Positions 47,345-59,150 of a stretch of DNA of 60,258 bases are shown in pieces. The DNA comes from Auxenochlorella pyrenoidosa (Eukaryota > Chlorophyta > Trebouxiophyceae > Chlorellales > Chlorellaceae): positions 141,378 to 201,635 of the forward strand of contig KQ482069.1 in assembly GCA_001430745.1 (NCBI GenBank). Reading direction: 5' to 3'. Both the position numbers and the translations under genes were made by a program. The notes under the pieces were generated by a model. That model saw nothing but the letters and a program-made list of their open reading frames with translations, searched no databases and was not told the origin of the DNA. Numbering within the stretch: position 1 is the stretch's first letter; each line of letters opens with the position of its first letter.

Positions 47345-50300
47345 TCAGTTGGGGCACGCGCCATGCTTGGCAGCATCCCCCTCGGTGCACTGCAGCATGT
47401 TGGGAACAGGCGGGGCAGGCAGGGTGTGCGTGGGGCTTGTGCAGCATGCGCGCCACCACTGTCTGCTCCACGGATTCATCGCTCATGCTTCGCGCATCAC
47501 ACAGTTTGGTGGACAGCCCAGGCCGCCCCGCTTGGACAGGCGCAGGCAGCACCGCCACCACGCTGGGAAAGCTGTTCAAACCCTGCCGATGGCAGCGCCT
47601 CTTGATCGGCTCGCTGAGGGTGCCTCCGCACCCTTTGTGCACTCGAATCCACCCCAACCATACATCCCTGCTTTCACGCAACTTTATGTGCGTGTGGTCA
47701 CACCCACAGTGCGCTTCTCACCTTGATGCAGGTGCGGGTATCGGCATCCATCCAGTAGCCATCCATGCAGCGATCGCATTCCTGCCCCCTGCCGTTCTGG
47801 CACAGCTGGCAGCCCTCGGGGCACTCTGCGCACGTGCCCTGCTCGTCGGCCCACCAGCCATCCATGCAATCGTCGCTGCAGAGCAGGGGGGGCAGCCTCC
47901 TTGCCCTCTTGGTGTGCCCTGTACTTCTTCATCAACAATGACGGCAGCACGTGCAGACTCAACAACATGATGACGACAGCACGTGCAGACCCGCACTCAT
48001 GATGGGACCTCACCAGGTGGCGGGGCCCTCAAGGTCGCAGTAACTGAAGGAGGGAGATAGGGGCAGGCACAGGTGGCGTGTCAGGGCGGGGCAGTGCCAA
48101 GTGGGCGCGTTTCGGGGTCACGCCATCCCCGGGCCCCATCCATGGGACAGGACAGGGCCGCATGAATTAGCGGTCGGCCTGTTCTGCCGGGTTTTTTCCC
48201 CACAGTCTGTCTACAGTGCGCCATGCCGCCACCCCTGCAGACGGCGCCACCCCTGCTGACCGGCAGTGGGCGTCCTGGCAGGCGGCGCAGCCTCCAGATT
48301 CGTCGTTGGTGAAGCCCTCGCTGCAGGCCAGGCACCTGCCAGCATCTCCGGAATCGCAGTAACTGGAGCGAGGGGGNNNNNNNNNNNNNNNNNNNNNNNN
48401 NNNNNNNNNNNNNNNNNNNNNNNNNNNNNNNNNNNNNNNNNNNNNNNNNNNNNNNNNNNNNNNNNNNNNNNNNNNNNNNNNNNNNNNNNNNNNNNNNNNN
48501 NNNNNNNNNNNNNNNNNNNNNNNNNNNNNNNNNNNNNNNNNNNNNNNNNNNNNNNNNNNNNNNNNNNNNNNNNNNNNNNNNNNNNNNNNNNNNNNNNNNN
48601 NNNNNNNNNNNNNNNNNNNNNNNNNNNNNNNNNNNNNNNNNNNNNNNNNNNNNNGGCGCGTTTACTGGGAGGAGAAGCGGTCAAGTTGACAGGCGCACAG
48701 TGCAGCGCGCTCCGGCAGCGAGGCAGGTGCGTGCAGCGCTTGCTCACAGGGCAATAAGTTGGGGCGAGGGCTGTGCTCTGTATGGTCACTGCCGCTGCTG
48801 CCGTTCACCCACCTTCCACAGCCGCCTAAGGCTTATAAGCGCCCGACCAGCTGCCCTGCACAATCCTTTCACTCCCAGGCCCCGAGCGCACTGCGCACGC
48901 GCTCTGGAGCGCTGGACAGCTGGACAGCTGGACAGCACACTCACTCGCAGTCGGAGGCGGTGCAGTTGCTGCAGGCCTGGGCCACGGGGTCCCAGGCCAG
49001 GTCTCCAGAGCAGGTGGCGCAGACCGAGGCGTCGTCGTCGCAGCCAATGCAGTTGTCCGGGCAGGCCACGCACTCCCCATCCACCAGGCCAAAGCCGTCC
49101 TGGCACCAGGTGCAGGTGTCCGGGTCCTCGTCGCAACCTCCACAGTTGTCGACAGAGCACGCCTGCGGTTGTGGCAGCAGTGGGCGCGGGAGGAGGGGTG
49201 GGGTGGGGGGGGTGGGGTTGTGTGTGTGGGGGGGGGGGGAGGGGGGATCCAGGATGCGCAGCAGGGCTGGGAGGCAGGTGCGGACTCGAAATGGCCGGCA
49301 GCGGGGTGCGCGCTGGCGCGCGCCACCCCCGCCGGCTCGTGCTGCTCACCTCGCAGGTCCCGTTGACCAGGCGGAAGCCATCCTTGCAGTAGTTGCAGGT
49401 GTCGACCTCTGTGGAGCAGTCATAGCCTGGGGGCCGAGGCAAGGGGCGAGCAGCAGCGGGGAGCCTGTTGTGGATGAGGCGACGGCCGCAGTGTGCCTTC
49501 CTGGGGCTGCCTTCCCAGCGCACCATGTGCGGCTTCAGCCTGGCATGCCTCGCGGCCACCGCAGGGCAGCGGCGGCTCACAGTTGGCATCCGCGCAGGCG
49601 GTGCAGTTGCCATCGGCAGAGATGGGCGAGTGCGGGCAGTCGGTGCAGCGCTGGCCGTCCTCGGAGCACTCGTGGCACGGGAAGGGGCATTGGGAGCAGC
49701 CGCCAGTGGCGTTGAGGAAGTAGCCGAGCGCGGAGGAGGGCTTGGGGGTGCGGCACTGCGTGCAGACGTCCAGGTTGCCTGCAAGGGAGGTGGCGCAGGC
49801 GGTGTGGTGGTTGGCCAGCCAAGGAAGCAGCAAGATGCAGGCTGGCAGGCCATGGAGAATGCACTGAACACCGCTGCGAGGGCAGGGCGGATGCAGGCCG
49901 ATGCGAGCCCGTTCTGCGCTCCCGGCCAGCCTTGCTTCCTATCCCCACATCCCCCAGGGAAATCTCCCCCCGCCCACCATCGCAGAAGGCGCAGTTTTCG
50001 TCCCGGCAGGGGCGGCACTCGCCATCCACCAGGCCGTAGCCCGAGCGGCAGCTCAGGCAGGTGCCCTGCGCAGCAGGGGGAGCAACAGGGGGGCCTCAGC
50101 CAGCATGGGACAGCTGGCGCAGCTGCTGCTCGCGCTGGAACCACTGCCAGGGGGCCGCCCCACCTGCAGCCGGGGGATACGCCTCTGCCGGCCGATCCGG
50201 CAGGCGCTGCCGGCAGCCCCACCTGCCCGTCGCACTCGGCGCAGCCCTCTGAGGGGCAGGTGACGCACTGGCCCTCAACAGCGTAGTAGCCGCGGCAGCC

Positions 50301-51283
50301 GCCGGTGCGGCAGTAGGGCCGGCAAACCTGCATGTAGTGTGGGGTCCAGGCAGGGGCAGGGGTTGCGAGCTTGAGGGTAGGGGTTTGATGGGCTGTGGAG
50401 TGGCGTGGCACTGCGACAACAGGGCACGGCGTGCTGTGCAGGCGAAGCAGCGGCATCGCATGCCTGCCACGGTTTACGCACTGGATGGCCTGGTGTGCAC
50501 ACTCCTGCTGCCCTGCCACATGGCGGCGCCCCCCTTTCACCCTTCCCCCAGTCCACCTCGCAGTACGATGTGTTGCCGGCGCTGCAGGTCTCGCAGTGCA
50601 CGCCCCCAGCATCCTCGGGCACGGTGCACTGCACATGCAGGGGCAGAGCGAGCGCGGAGTGAATGTACCGGCGGCCGCGTGCCACAAGGCTGTCTGGAAC
50701 GGTCTGCATCCCATGCCGGAACAGGACTGGGCCGAGGCAGACATGCGTTTGGCGCCGACGCCTGCATTGACATGCGGGTGCCTGCGTCGCCATGCCCCTG
50801 CCCATGCAGCCCCCATGCCCGGCCCGTGCGCACCTTGATGCACTCCCCCTCGGAGAGGGCATAGTTGTCCCAGCACTTGATGCACTTGGAGCCGTCCTTG
50901 GAGCACGTCTCGCACCCGCTGCCATCATCAGTAATGTATTCATCCACTGTGCAGGCGGCACGCACGCCACCTGGCAGTGGCAAGCAGCAGGGAGGGGCCC
51001 GGGGTTGGGGGCTCTCTTGCCGGCCAGCAAAAGCAGGGCTGCGCCTTGCACCTGCCAGTAGGAGCCGCGAACACCTCAGATGCAGGGGTTTATGGATCCT
51101 CTGCATCTTGTTCCACCTTGGTTGCGGCACCCGCCAGGGTCGCCGCTTCGGGGCCCTTTCTGATAGTGCGGCGTCTGCCCCCCACCCCACCCAAGGGCTG
51201 TGTGGGCCCGATCGTCGCCTCCTCTCACCGCTAGTAGCGATTAGGCAAGCAGCCAGCAGAACTGCCAGGCGCAGGGCCGGCAT
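47345..51283 (-). CDS. Secreted furin-like cysteine-rich repeat protein
   Basis: Visible exons 51283-51229, 50970-50834, 50628-50557, 50327-50223, 50065-49978, 49778-49560, 49426-49350, 49162-48945, 48362-48261, 48043-48014, 47875-47722 and 47389-47345 close in frame to 433 residues. The signal peptide is MPALRLAVLLAACLIATSG. The rest is a chain of about ten repeats with CxxC pairs and C-x-D/E-G-C blocks, such as CETCSKDGSKCIKCWDNYAL, CNYCKDGFRLVNGTCE and CMDGWWADEQGTCAECPEGC. This is the growth-factor-receptor/furin-like cysteine pattern, also used by protist variant surface proteins. There is no membrane segment; it ends HGACPN. It is probably a secreted matrix protein, and the function is unknown. 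The gap 48377-48654 lies between two visible exons and could hide another repeat exon. Confidence 0.85.
48377..48654. other. Assembly gap (278 N) inside the cysteine-rich gene
   Basis: Falls between the exons ending at 48945 and starting at 48362. The flanking exons join in phase without it, so the gap may be purely intronic. Confidence 0.95.
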
Positions 51284-52030
51284 GGTCGCGCAGGGTCCGG
51301 GGGGTGTCGTTGTCGAAGAGAAGGAGAAGAACAAGAACAGGCTGGGAGATCGCTCGACGATGGCTCAAATAGACGCGCGAACCGGCCACACGGCGGCAGC
51401 GAACGCGGTGGCCACCTGCCTGCTGAGAGTGCTGCCGCCTTGCAGGCCTGCTAGCGGCAGCACTGCTGTTCAGCCAGCTGCCTAGATTGGCCAGTTTCAG
51501 GGGAGCGTGGCAGTGGATGGATTGTGCCACCTGTTCTGGCTCCAATGAGGCTCCTGTGCACATTCCTGTGGCTGGTATCCCGCCAGACCAGCCACCTGCC
51601 ACCCCCACCACACACGCCCACCTGGCAGCACAGCTGGTGGCAAGCCACCCAGCGCCGTACAGCCAGACGGTGTGCCAGTTGGTCTTTTCACAGAATAAGG
51701 GGAGGTCAAAGTGGATTATTTGTACAGCAGGCATTCAAGTGCGGGCGGGCAAGTGTCCACAGGGTGGGCGGGAGGGAGATGCAGCAGTGCGCGCAAGGTG
51801 GGATCAGGCAGTGCCAGTGTGCCAGTGTGCCAGTGTGGGAAAGTGCAGGGGAGAGGGTGGCCAGTGCTGACGAACTGCCATGAAAAGGGGAGTGCGGGGG
51901 TGAGAGGGATGAATCAACAGGATCAGGATGGCGCGGCCATGCCGCAGCAGTGCAGGCAGCAGCCTGCGCCCCCAGCAGCCCGGCTCAACGGCTGGGCAGG
52001 CAACCCCGGGGCCCCGCCAGGGGACGCCCT
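51284..52030. other. Intergenic region between the cysteine-rich and fibronectin-III genes
   Basis: About 750 bases with the promoter of the cysteine-rich gene and the 3' UTR of the FN3 gene. GTGCCAGTGT repeats about three times near 51810-51838. No exon was seen. Confidence 0.5.
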
Positions 52031-55000
52031 TCAGCTGCAGGAGCCGGTGCACAGCGCCACCGTCGCGCTGGGCCCGCTGCGCTGGTCGGTGTTGCCATTC
52101 ACAAAGTAGGCTGTGAAGGTGTAGGTCACGTTGCCCACAAACGACCCCGGCTGCCAGGAGAACTGGACCTGCTGGTTGGGATGGGTGGGGGTGGGTGGGT
52201 GGGCGGGCAGATTGGGGAGGAGACAGCACTCAGCAACGAGCACGTGACCTGCACGCAGGCCAAGTGCCTGGCGCGCTTATCCGCCCAGCAGATGTGCCCC
52301 GCACAGTGGACGCCACCTGACAGCCCCGGTGCAGGCAGACGTTGAAACTGTGCCTCAGCTGCAGCGGGAGCGCCGCACCTGGGGACCGTCGGCGGCGGTG
52401 ACAGCGGTGCCAGGGCCAGAGGCGGTGAGGCCCGCCACGCCCTTCTGGCTGGCATCGCCCACAACCTCAAAGCCTGTGATGCCTGCAGCACTTCCGGCCA
52501 GAAGGGGCAGATATTTGAGGGTGCTGGCTATCGCTGGGGTGCGGGCGTTCTGCTGCGATCAACTTTCATCCATATGCAGCCTGGCGGGAGCCCTCCAGGC
52601 CCACAGAGCACGCCCCCAGGCCCTGGGCCCCTGGCCATGCTGCACCCACCAAAGTCAGGCAGCGGGGCACGCAGTGCCACAGTCAGCGCGCCAGAGGCGT
52701 CGATGGAGGCGCTGACGATGCTGGGGGAGAGGGAGGGAGGGCTGCACACAGCCGGGCGGGGGAGGGGAGGGAGGGGCGCCTCGTTCAGGGAAGTTGCATT
52801 GCAGGTTCCCCAGCAGTGAAGCTGTGGCCGTGCGAACAAAGCGCATGAGCAGACGAACACAGCCAGCCGGCAGGCGGCTGCGCACGCGCCGCCGCTCGCC
52901 CCGCATGCATGCCCCGGCCCCGCTGCACCTGGCGGGCAGGGTGAAGGGCTTGGCCTTGCCGGGCTGGCCCAGGCCCGCCACGTTGTAGGCGGAGACGTTG
53001 CAGAGGTAGGGGATGGTGCCGGGGAAGTACGGGTACTGAGCCTCAAAGCGGACCTGCAACCAATTTTTGTAATGTGTTGCAACATGTGAAGGGCAGATGT
53101 AGGCAGACCAGGCGGGAGGCGAGAGCCTGGCCGTGCCTGCACGCTGCATGGGAGCCCTGCCACAGGGCCGGCAGCCCCTGGCCCCTGCGTTTCCCTGCTC
53201 CTGTGCACCGCAGCCAGCTGCTGACAGCTCGGCGCTGCCTCCGCCGTGGGTTGCTTGCAGCAGCGGCGGCAGCGGTGACTGCTGCCCTCACCCGGTCCTT
53301 GTCCACCTGGGTGCCTAGACCATTCAGGGTGATCACCCAGCTGCAGGCCAAGGAAGGCGACGAGGGAGCAGGGGTGGGGGCGGCTGGCAAGAGAGAGCGC
53401 GGCCCTGACAGGACACACATGCGCGCGTGCCCTGCAAGCCAACAGGGCGCGCCCTGAATCCCTTCCAGACAAGGTGCAGGCTCCAGCAGCTGAGGCCCAC
53501 GAGCGTCCCTTGCCTAGGGTCGGTGAGCGGCGCATACGACTGCAGCTTGCGGGTGGGCGGGGGAGCCGGCGCAACGGCGGCCTCAGGCAGGCACACCACG
53601 CGGTAGCCATTGATCTCTGCAGCGACAGGGGCAGCAGCGGGAGGGGGTGTTTTGTGCCACCAAGCGAGCAGCCCTTACCTGAGAACAAGGCAGCTTGCAA
53701 GAGGTGCCGTCAGGCATGTGCCATAGACACGGCCGCCTCCCAGGGCCGGTCAGGCAGGCAGGCAGTAACCAACCAAAGCAACTCAGAAGAAAGCCAAGGA
53801 GGGCACTCGTACAGGCCTTCGGCTGCCGACTCACTGCCGCCGTTGTCGGTGGTTGGGGGCTTGATGTCGATGCGCAGCCGGCGCTGGCACCCCGGCCACT
53901 CCTTGCACTCGTAAGCCCTGATGTAGCGGATGGCCGACTTGCCGGGGGGGCTGCACACAGGAAGAGTTGGTGCACTGTGGTGCTCAGCTTGTGCGAGGAA
54001 ACGTCAACATTGGGACGGATGTGAACGGCTGGCAGGCGCGGCAGCCAGGTGGGCGGGGGACCAGGGCAGGAGGGGGCTTGCTCTTGCTGCCCCTGCCACC
54101 CTGCGGACTGTGTCCCTTCATCCTGGCCCAGGCCAGTCAGCCACCTCTCAAATGGTAAGCCCAGCCCAACCCCCATCCCTCCCCGCTGGCCTGGACCAGC
54201 CAGCCTCTCCTCCCTTTGAAAGCCTGGCAGCGCCTTCCCTCCCTGCAGGCTGCCATTGTTGCACCGGCGAGCCCAGCCCCTGCTCGCTGGCTGGCCCCCC
54301 CCCCCCCCCCCCGTCAGCATCCCTCCCCCCACACCGCCACCCCACCCTCAGCCCCCTCAGGACTCACGTGGGGAACTTGGGCACCACCAGGAGCTTGGGG
54401 TTGGAGGGCGTGCCGTAGCCCACAGAGTTGCGAGCATCCAGCACGCAGGTGTACAGCGAGTCCTGGGCGGGGCTGCGGCCAAACAGGTCCAGCAAGCGGA
54501 TGAACTTGCGCTGCAGCGGGGGGGGGGGGGGTCATGCTTGTGTGTGTGTGTTGCGCGGTGGGGGTGGAGATGGGTGGACGGGGAGAGGCAGGGTGGGTGG
54601 CGTCCCGAGGTGCGATCGGGCAGGGTCGCCCAGCAGGGTGCACGACGTTGGGCAGTGGGGGTGCTGGGGTTGTTGCTGCGGAGAGCAGAGGCTGGAGACA
54701 GGCCCGGCTGCCAGGGCACCGCCAAAGGCGCAGGCTGTGCATAGCTTAGTGGGGGACGAGGGAAGTCGTTTTCGAGGCTGCCCGGTAGTTTTGCCGGGAA
54801 TGCTGTGCTCGACCTTGTATGCTGCTGACACCCCCGCCCCTGCGCCTCACATCGGCTTCGTTGCCGTTGACAAAGTTGCCGGTGCCCAGCAGTGTGCTGG
54901 TGGTCTCGCTGGCGGGGGCCGCGCCAATGGACTTGCCATACTTGGCAGGCCAGCAGCGAATGCGGTAGTCCTTGACCACTGCAGGGGGCGTAGAGCCCAC

Positions 55001-55513
55001 GGGCTGTCGTGTGAATGTGGCGGCACAACCGGGCTGGCACTGCCAGCAGAGTGCCGACGGCTGTTCATGGCCAGGGCGAGTGCCTCCCGCTCTACCCTGA
55101 GAGCCGGCGCGCTGGTGCAGCACGCACTGCATGTGCGACAGACCTGCGCCGTTGTCGCGGGCCGGCTTGAGCCGGATGCGAACAACCCCGGTGGGGTCTG
55201 CCGTCAGGGCAATCCACACCGGCTTGCCAGGGCGACTGGCAGGGCAGGAGACCAGGCAGGGCAGAGGGCTGAGGGCAACGGTTCAGACGGGGCACAGGGA
55301 TTGACAGGGGCTCGCAGGCAGGGCTGCATGTGCGCCGTGCTGCCTGCGCTACTGTGTGTCGTAGGCAGGCTCGGGCGTGGCGGGCAGTACAGCTGGCAGG
55401 GCAGGAGACCCGGCGCCCATGCATGCTCACCCGGCAGCATGACTGGCTGCCACCATGCTCAGCAGCACAACCGCTGCGGCCGCCCAACCAAGGTGGCGTT
55501 GGCTTGCGGGCAT
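52031..55513 (-). CDS. Secreted protein with three fibronectin type III domains
   Basis: Eleven exons join to 383 residues: 55513-55431, 55235-55144, 54978-54851, 54510-54368, 53950-53835, 53616-53514, 53340-53292, 53053-52929, 52720-52650, 52482-52379 and 52168-52031. The signal peptide is MPASQRHLGW with a hydrophobic run ending SHAA. Each FN3 domain shows its late tyrosine strand: YTCVLDARNSVGYGTPS, YLCNVSAYNVAGLGQPG and YTFTAYFVNGNTDQRSGPSA. Domain 1 starts GRPGKPVWIALTADPTG. There is no transmembrane segment, GPI-like tail or enzymatic domain. Intron 6 begins with GCAAGG at 53513; using it gives APLTDPSWVITLNG. FN3 domains mediate adhesion or carbohydrate contact; the partner is unknown. 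Confidence 0.8.
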
Positions 55514-56162
55514 CCTGCAGGCGGAGTCTGGGCATGGCGGGACTGCTCAGCCGGCACGAGGTGCGCCTGCGCCGGCACCTTTGGCGGCAAGACCTGCCGG
55601 CGGCGTCGCCCGGGCGTCGCCCGGGCATCGCGCTGCAGACGAGAGATCCTCCCCCTGCGCGGGATCGCAGGCGCTCCGGGTCCAAGGATGCCATCCCTCA
55701 GATGAGCGGCGGAGAGCGCAGTCGCCCCTTTTCTTCCCAAGCTCACTTTGATCCGGTAGCACGTTCAGATGGTTGAGAGAAGCGCCGGCGGTGCTTTCAC
55801 GCCCGGAGTGTGGGCCCCAACGCGACCTTTTCGGGCGGGCCCCGGCCAAGTGGGTCCCCGAGAAGCGTGTGCGTTCTCCAGATACGCCAGCGGACGTCAG
55901 ACGTGATTGCCGCAAGGGCCAGCAACACGAATGCAGCCCTCCGTGGCCAGGTCAGCAACTCAACAGCTTCAGCCAGCGGCGGCGCTGTGCCGCTTCTGCT
56001 GCCCCACAATCGCACGTCTGCCTCATAATCCTTGCCAAGGGGACGATGGATTGCACCGTATTCGCAAACCCAAAGCTTCCTGGGCTGCTAGCGCTGCCAA
56101 ACAACGGGATAAGGCATCCGAAAATAGTAGGGTGAAGCTGGGCGCTGCGCCGGCGCAATCGC
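55514..56162. other. Intergenic region between the FN3 gene and RRP46
   Basis: About 650 bases with the FN3 promoter and the RRP46 3' UTR. The unit GCGTCGCCCGG is repeated near 55596-55625. No gene was seen. Confidence 0.5.
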
Positions 56163-57475
56163 TCACGCGCCCGCCCCCTGCCTCGCCGCCTGCTGCATGA
56201 ACGCCGCCAGTCGGTCTGCCCCCTGCTTCCCCGCCTCCATCATGTCCAACAGCTGGTCAGAGGTCAGCCTGCCACATGTCAGCGATGCCAGCAGCTGCAG
56301 CTGGCCGCCATCGCTGCTGCCATGGGTGCCGCCCGCACCGCCGCTAAGCAGCGGCAGGTATGCAAAGGTGCCTGTGGCTGCCGCCGACGCCTCCTCTGCA
56401 GCCGAGGGGTCCAGCAGGAGCGCGCCGCTGCTGGCGTCAGAGCCCTCGACTGCCTGTTGTGCAGCGCTGACGGCGGCGCAGAGCGTGCGCAGCGGAACCG
56501 CGGCGTCCACCAGCGCTGCGCAGGCGGCGTTGATGGCGCAGGCGAGCACGCCGCCGTCGTCCGACACGACCTGCAGCCACAAGGCCGAGGGCGGGCGCCC
56601 ATGGAACGGGTGAGGGTGACCGATACAGGCCACACGCGCATGCAGGCGTCGCCGCACGGCATGTGCAGCAGCAGGTTTCCGGCACTTAGCGCACAGCCGA
56701 TAACCAAGGAGCGTCGACGGCACGGCGCACGGGGCATCGCTGGCCGGTGGGATCAGCAAGTTGCTGTCAGCTTTGATGAGACCCAACGCTGCATCCTTAT
56801 CTTCTCTCCCGTAGCCCCTGCCCACCTGCACAACCACTTGTATGAGGGCCCGCGGGTGCAGCGCCACAAGGATCACAGCCTCGAGGGTGCGCCGGATGAG
56901 CGCCTCGTATTGCTTCTCCCTGGCGCCTGCAGGGCAGGCGTGAGAGCACGGGGGTGAGCGGCGGCGCCTCAGTGCCATCTGTAGTGTTGAGCAACCCATC
57001 GCACGCTTGTGCCTGCGGGTTACGTCACAGCAGCTGTGCTCCTCTGCAGGGTCTGCTCTGCCAGCGAGCCAAAGAGGGCAGCAAGGGGAGCGCCCCTCCC
57101 TCCCACCCCACCCCACCCCCCACAAAAACATAAGGCAGCATAGCAGCAAACATCAGGCCCACCAGCTGCTGCCCGCCAGCTGCAGGGCGCCAGCAACACG
57201 GGCGGGCGGCAGCGAGGCAACAAGCCAACAGGCACCACCAGGGGAGAGCACCCACCTGCCAGCCCTGCTCGCGGCCGGAATACCACCTCCACCACCGCCC
57301 GCTCCGCATCCTCCTTTGAAGAGGCGGGGCACTGGGTGGGGCCCGTGACGGAGGCCAGGCAGCAGGTGCCCCCCTGGCTCCACTGCGCCGAGCCGTCGGC
57401 GCGGCTGAGCAGGCCGCGCTCGCAGCGCAGCGTGCTGCAGGGCGCAGGCGTGAGCGAGGAGAGGCACACCAGCAT
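56163..57475 (-). CDS. RRP46: Exosome complex subunit RRP46 (RNase PH-like)
   Basis: Subunit of the nine-membered RNA exosome ring that feeds RNA to the catalytic subunits in nucleus and cytosol. Exons 57475-57256, 56926-56826 and 56570-56163 join to 242 residues, the normal RRP46 length. RNase PH features: LRCERGLLSRADGSAQWSQG at the start, VVEVVFRPRAGLAG, LIRRTLEAVILVALHPRALI, then VVSDDGGVLACAINAACAAL and the ALVDAAVPLRTLCAAV helix. The phosphorolytic residues of bacterial RNase PH are not expected in eukaryotic ring subunits. The first ATG (57475) directly precedes the domain and was chosen for that reason. Confidence 0.92.
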
Positions 57476-57949
57476 GGCAATTGCATCAGGTGGTGATCGT
57501 TCATCTGACAGGAGAATCTCAACATTGGCACTTGAGCGAGGAGAGTGAAGCGCAGGAAGCGGCACAGTCGCACTGGCGGCAGGAGGTAGCGGCGCACCGA
57601 ATTTGGCCTGCTGTGCGGCCGTCTGCACGCTCTGCCATCTATGACTGCTGTCGCGAGTTCTCCGGCGTCTCAACAGTGTGCTGACAGCTCTGCAGGCGCT
57701 CGCATGCAGCTGAAGGAGAGGCAGGTGCAGCTGGGAAGTGTCCTGGCTCGCTTCGGCTGCTCAGAATGTAGATCGGGATTCTGCAATTCCTCCTCCGGGT
57801 TCCAGGCCACGCCTCGTGCCATTCAGAACTGTCTCAGAAGTGTGCTGTGCGCGCTGTGACTTGAAAGTAGTCGCAACCCATTTGCCCCCACCTGCATTGC
57901 TGGATGTGCTCTGAGCACTTTGGAGTGCGATTGGTCCTCCGGCGACAAC

Positions 57950-58481
57950 TCACAGCGACTCAGCCCTGCTATCACCCTGAGTGCCTGCGAGCGTTGTGAC
58001 CATCGGGGCCAGGGAAGACTGGTCCAGGTAGTGCTCGCTCATCATCAGCAGCATGGTGAATCCAGGCGGCAAAGAGCTCCGCCCTGTCAGCGCCGCCACC
58101 GCTTCACAGGCGCCGGCGCTGCTGCTGCTGGCAAGGAGTCCCGTCTCCACCAGCTCGACCGCTGGCAGTCAACGAACGGGAGTGCAGGCACAATTTGCCG
58201 TGACAGTAAGCTGCACTGTGACAAACGGTCATCGCAGGTACAACATGCACATCAAACTCTTGCTTGCCCACCTGTTTCCACAGGGCTGTGTGGCCTCTGC
58301 TGACGCACCTGCTGCACTGCTGCTTGGCACTGCTGCTTGGCAGTGCCTCTCGCTCCTCTCCTGCTCCCGGAATGGCTCTCAGTGTGTTGCCAGCCTCCTG
58401 CAGCAGCTGTTCCACCTCAGGGTTGCTGCGCCGCTGCTGGCTGGCGCCGCTGCCGGGCTGCCGGCCGCCCTGGGCTGCCAT
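57950..58481 (-). CDS. Possible small two-exon gene, hypothetical
   Basis: A start at 58481 (MAAQGGRQPGSG) leads into EVEQLLQEAGNTLRAIPGAG. With a GT donor at 58330 and an acceptor at 58162, it reads on into a second exon containing LPPGFTMLLMMSEHYLDQ, stop 57950. It would encode about 120 residues. No family was recognised, the donor (gtgcca) is weak and other splices give different C-termini, so this is tentative. The 470 bases between it and RRP46 hold only the RRP46 promoter. Confidence 0.3.
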
Positions 58482-59150
58482 GCTGGGAGGCCCCTATGGG
58501 GCCGGGCTTGGCAGCTGCCGTGAGTTTCATGCCACCTTCTGGGTCCAGCGATGGGCAGGACATTGAAGGCTGTTGCTGTTCCTCCCCCTGCTTTTGCGTG
58601 TTAGCTGCCTTCGGCCCGCAGCCTGTGGTGGCGCTTGCAGCAAGGAGGCACCCACAGCCTGTGGTGGCGCTTGCAGCAAGGAGGCACCCGCAGCCTGTGG
58701 GTGGCGCTTGCAGCAGGAGGGCACCCGCAGCCTGTTGTGGTGCTTGCGACGGGAGGGCTGCTCTATGCATGAACAGGTGGTGGGCGACCTTGCCAGTGAT
58801 GCCCAGGAGCGTCTTGCCCTTGCATGGCAGGGCGCAGGCCTCCTTGGTTGAGCCTGTCAGCTACCGTCAGCTGCTGCTGGTCCCGCCTTGCAAACACTCA
58901 TTGGATTCGCGCTCTGGTGCTGTTCAAATCATGCTCGAGGTTACAGGCCATGTGACGTTGTGGGGCTTAATTGAGGCGGGATGTTCTGCGTCAAGGAGAG
59001 ACGCTGGTCAGGAAGGGACACAGTCTGGTTGAAGTGCTGTCAACAAGGACGCAGACATGGTGCAAAGAGAGGGTATAAGGGCAGGCCCTACTGCACAAAT
59101 GGCCCAACCTCAACGTAACATGGAGACACTTTTTGCTCTGCACTGCCACA
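58482..59150. other. Intergenic region with a tandem repeat
   Basis: Contains the 36-bp repeat array (58621-58760) and, at its right end, the 3' flank of the truncated paralogue. No supported exon. Confidence 0.5.
58621..58760 (+). repeat. Nearly four tandem copies of a 36-bp unit
   Basis: Units start GCCTGTGGTGGCGCTTGCAG at 58621 and 58657; diverged units start at 58693 (37 bp) and 58730 (partial). Confidence 0.9.

Noticed and set aside
48786..50915. 709-codon open frame covering the cysteine-rich gene
   Set aside because: It reads through introns (for example GGG and CCC tracts) in the wrong frame for most repeats; the spliced model with CxxC repeats is far better.
51805..51840. GTGCCAGTGT repeats as a regulatory array
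   Set aside because: Only about three short copies; chance slippage is enough to explain them.
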